Source of the DNA: Geothermobacter sp964441925
Lineage (GTDB): Bacteria; Desulfobacterota; Desulfuromonadia; Desulfuromonadales; Geothermobacteraceae
Direction: 5' to 3'
DNA: 6,022 nt
NCBI GenBank assembly: GCA_964441925.1
Contig: CAYTVY010000142.1
Span: 1-6,022, forward strand
Part shown: positions 4,633 to 6,022 of the stretch, one piece after another
Layout: every line of letters starts with the position of its first letter
How positions within the stretch are numbered: position 1 is the first letter of the stretch
The notes under the pieces: generated by a model
Seen by the model: only the letters and a program-made list of their open reading frames with translations
The model's database searches: none
Told to the model about the DNA's origin: nothing
Program-made: the position numbers and the translations under genes

Positions 4633-6022
4633 CCTGCGCATTGTCGCCTGCCCGAATCCGTTCCAGGTGGCATCGGTCGACCTGACTCTGCCGGCCGGCC
4701 TGTCGATCGGCGAGATATTAGAGCTGGTGCAGCCCGATCCGGTTTTGCGCCGGCACGCGCACGTTTTTGTCGACGATGTCCAGGTCGACCCGGAGCGGTG
4801 GCGCCAGGTGGTGCCGCGCCCCGGACAGATCGTCAGCGTGCGGGTGGTCCCTCACGGAGGAGGCGGCGGCAAGAAGAATGCGCTGCAGATCGTGCTGACC
4901 ATCGCACTGATCGCCACCACGGCGTGGATCGCTGGAGCCGGTGGTTTGGCCGTGGGTGGCTGGTTCACTGCCGGCTCGCCCAGCGCCTACGCCCTGGCCG
5001 GCGCCGTCGGCATCGCCGGCAACCTGGCCATTGCCGCCCTGGCGCCGCCGCCCAAGATCGACATGGGGCAGCTGGGCGGCAGTGCGGCCAAGGACAGCCC
5101 GGCGCTCAGTATCGCGGGCGCACGCAACCAGGCCGGCCCGTTTCGGCCGATTCCGAAGATCTACGGCCGGCACCGTATCACCCCCTTTTATGGCGCGCCG
5201 CCCTACACGGAGCTGGTCGGCAACGATCAGTATCTGCGGCTGCTGTTCGTTGTCGGCTACGGTCCGCTCGTGCTGCACGAGGACACCTTCAAGATCGGCG
5301 AGACGCCGCTGACGGACTATGACGACGTCTGGTACGAGGTGCGGCAGGGCTATGCCAACGACGATCCCATCCGTCTGTATCCGTCGCAGGTCACCGAAGA
5401 GGCGGTGGGCACCCTGTTGAGCCAGGCCGCCGGCTGGGTGCAGCGCACAACGTTGATCGACACGGACGAGGCCTCGGTGGATATCGTTTTTCAGCAGGGG
5501 CTGGTCAAGTTCGACAACGCCGGCAACAAGCAGGCGGCGCAGGTCGACTTCGAAGCCGAGTACCGCAAGCTGGGTGACACGACCTGGACCACGGTCCATC
5601 CCACGATGACCGTGGGTGCCCAGAACGTCAAGCTGCCCTACGGCCCTATCACTCTGGGCACTGCGGCCGAACGGTACGATCTGGTCTGCATCGACAAGGC
5701 CAGTGCGCGCGTGCAGGTCATCATGGGTAAGCAGGCAGACATCGGCACGGCGACGGTGCCCGCGACGCCGCAAGGGTTCTACCCCATCTGCAAAGTGTAC
5801 CGGTCGATCTCCGGCGTCTGGTCTCCCAATCCGGTGACCTCGACGGACATCACCGACCTGCGCCCGGCCGCACTGACGTCGCTCGACCCCAACACCTGCG
5901 CCCCGTCACTGGGCGCGCCGGACGCCAACGGGCTGCCGACTGTCGATCTGGCGGCGGGTCAATACGCCACAGACGCGTTGCAGTGCTCTGCCAAGAGCGC
6001 GGCCATGGTGCGGTACGGGTTC
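4625..6022 (+). CDS. Tail tip attachment protein, I-like domain fused to J-like body, 3'-truncated
   Basis: At least 466 residues, open to the window's end with no stop. Residues 1-76 (MSDLRIVACPNPFQV, VDLTLPAGLSIGEIL, VFVDDVQV, PGQIVSVRVVPHG) look like a beta-grasp domain. Then come a Gly-rich linker GGGGGKK and a hydrophobic Ala/Gly segment (about 83-137) ending in LAPPPK. That set resembles lambda gpI and the N-terminus of J/TipJ-type proteins. The J-like body follows: AGPFRPIPKIYGRHRITPFY (about 169-188), YLRLLFVVGYGPL (about 203-215), and QVDFEAEYRKLGDTTWTTV (about 308-326). These proteins form the tail tip that contacts the outer-membrane receptor. No separate I-like gene is present, so its domain seems to be supplied here. 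From about 373 the sequence changes to a fibre-type pattern, TATVPATPQGFYPICKVYR then TSTDITDLRP. The C-terminal receptor-binding part lies outside the window. The overall role is secure; domain boundaries are estimates. Confidence 0.85.
   Translation, partial: MSDLRIVACPNPFQVASVDLTLPAGLSIGEILELVQPDPVLRRHAHVFVDDVQVDPERWRQVVPRPGQIVSVRVVPHGGGGGKKNALQIVLTIALIATTAWIAGAGGLAVGGWFTAGSPSAYALAGAVGIAGNLAIAALAPPPKIDMGQLGGSAAKDSPALSIAGARNQAGPFRPIPKIYGRHRITPFYGAPPYTELVGNDQYLRLLFVVGYGPLVLHEDTFKIGETPLTDYDDVWYEVRQGYANDDPIRLYPSQVTEEAVGTLLSQAAGWVQRTTLIDTDEASVDIVFQQGLVKFDNAGNKQAAQVDFEAEYRKLGDTTWTTVHPTMTVGAQNVKLPYGPITLGTAAERYDLVCIDKASARVQVIMGKQADIGTATVPATPQGFYPICKVYRSISGVWSPNPVTSTDITDLRPAALTSLDPNTCAPSLGAPDANGLPTVDLAAGQYATDALQCSAKSAAMVRYGF

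Noticed and set aside
3703..4641. 312-residue open frame on the minus strand
   Set aside because: It lies opposite three well-supported plus-strand tail genes and crosses all their boundaries; composition is that of an antisense shadow.
4798..5322. 174-residue plus-strand open frame within the tip protein gene
   Set aside because: It is an Arg/Gly-rich shadow in another frame of the J-like gene, with no ribosome binding site and no domain.
4718..5773. 351-residue open frame on the minus strand
   Set aside because: It is antisense to the tip protein, has an Arg/Gly/Asp-rich composition typical of the shadow of a GC-rich gene, and shows no recognisable domain. The plus frame is clearly coding.

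Overview
The window is a contiguous stretch of the tail-assembly module of a long, non-contractile-tailed (lambda-like, siphovirus) bacteriophage or prophage. All genes are on the plus strand and follow the lambda order: tube protein, G/GT chaperones, tape measure, M-like, L-like, K-like peptidase, then an I+J-like tip protein. Base composition is high in GC and most codons end in G or C. Strong GGAGG-type ribosome binding sites and M/L/K/J-type tip components point to a phage of a Gram-negative bacterium, probably a proteobacterium. The sequence alone does not identify the host, or say whether this is an integrated prophage or a free phage. No integrase, attachment site, tRNA, CRISPR array, insertion sequence, promoter or terminator was seen.

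Layout: (1) 1-599, 3' part of the major tail tube protein. (2) 600-640, the only real intergenic gap, with a 14-nt tandem duplication that supplies the next ribosome binding site. (3) 641-1096, tail assembly chaperone G. (4) An apparently empty stretch, 1097-1258, which is explained by a -1 frameshift extension of G. The -1 frame has no usable upstream start, is open through 1269, and encodes a coherent C-terminal T part with two CxxC pairs. (5) 1262-3379, tape measure protein (705 aa). (6) 3383-3739, M-like minor tail protein. (7) 3736-4218, DUF1833-type L-like protein. (8) 4222-4632, NlpC/P60 cysteine peptidase (K-like). (9) 4625-6022 and beyond, tip protein with an N-terminal I-like beta-grasp and hydrophobic segment fused to a J-like body, cut by the window edge.

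Downstream of the tube gene the genes are packed with 3-nt gaps or 4-8 nt overlaps, which suggests one polycistronic message with translational coupling. G and GT are expected to coat the tape measure before the tube protein polymerises around it. The M/L/K/J products build the tail tip, and the K-like peptidase probably helps the tail through peptidoglycan. The least ordinary features are the GT frameshift with its cysteine motif and long two-frame overlap, the identical 12-nt start/stop overlap at two junctions, and the J-like protein that passes early into a fibre-type motif. Nothing here suggests a defence system or other accessory cargo.
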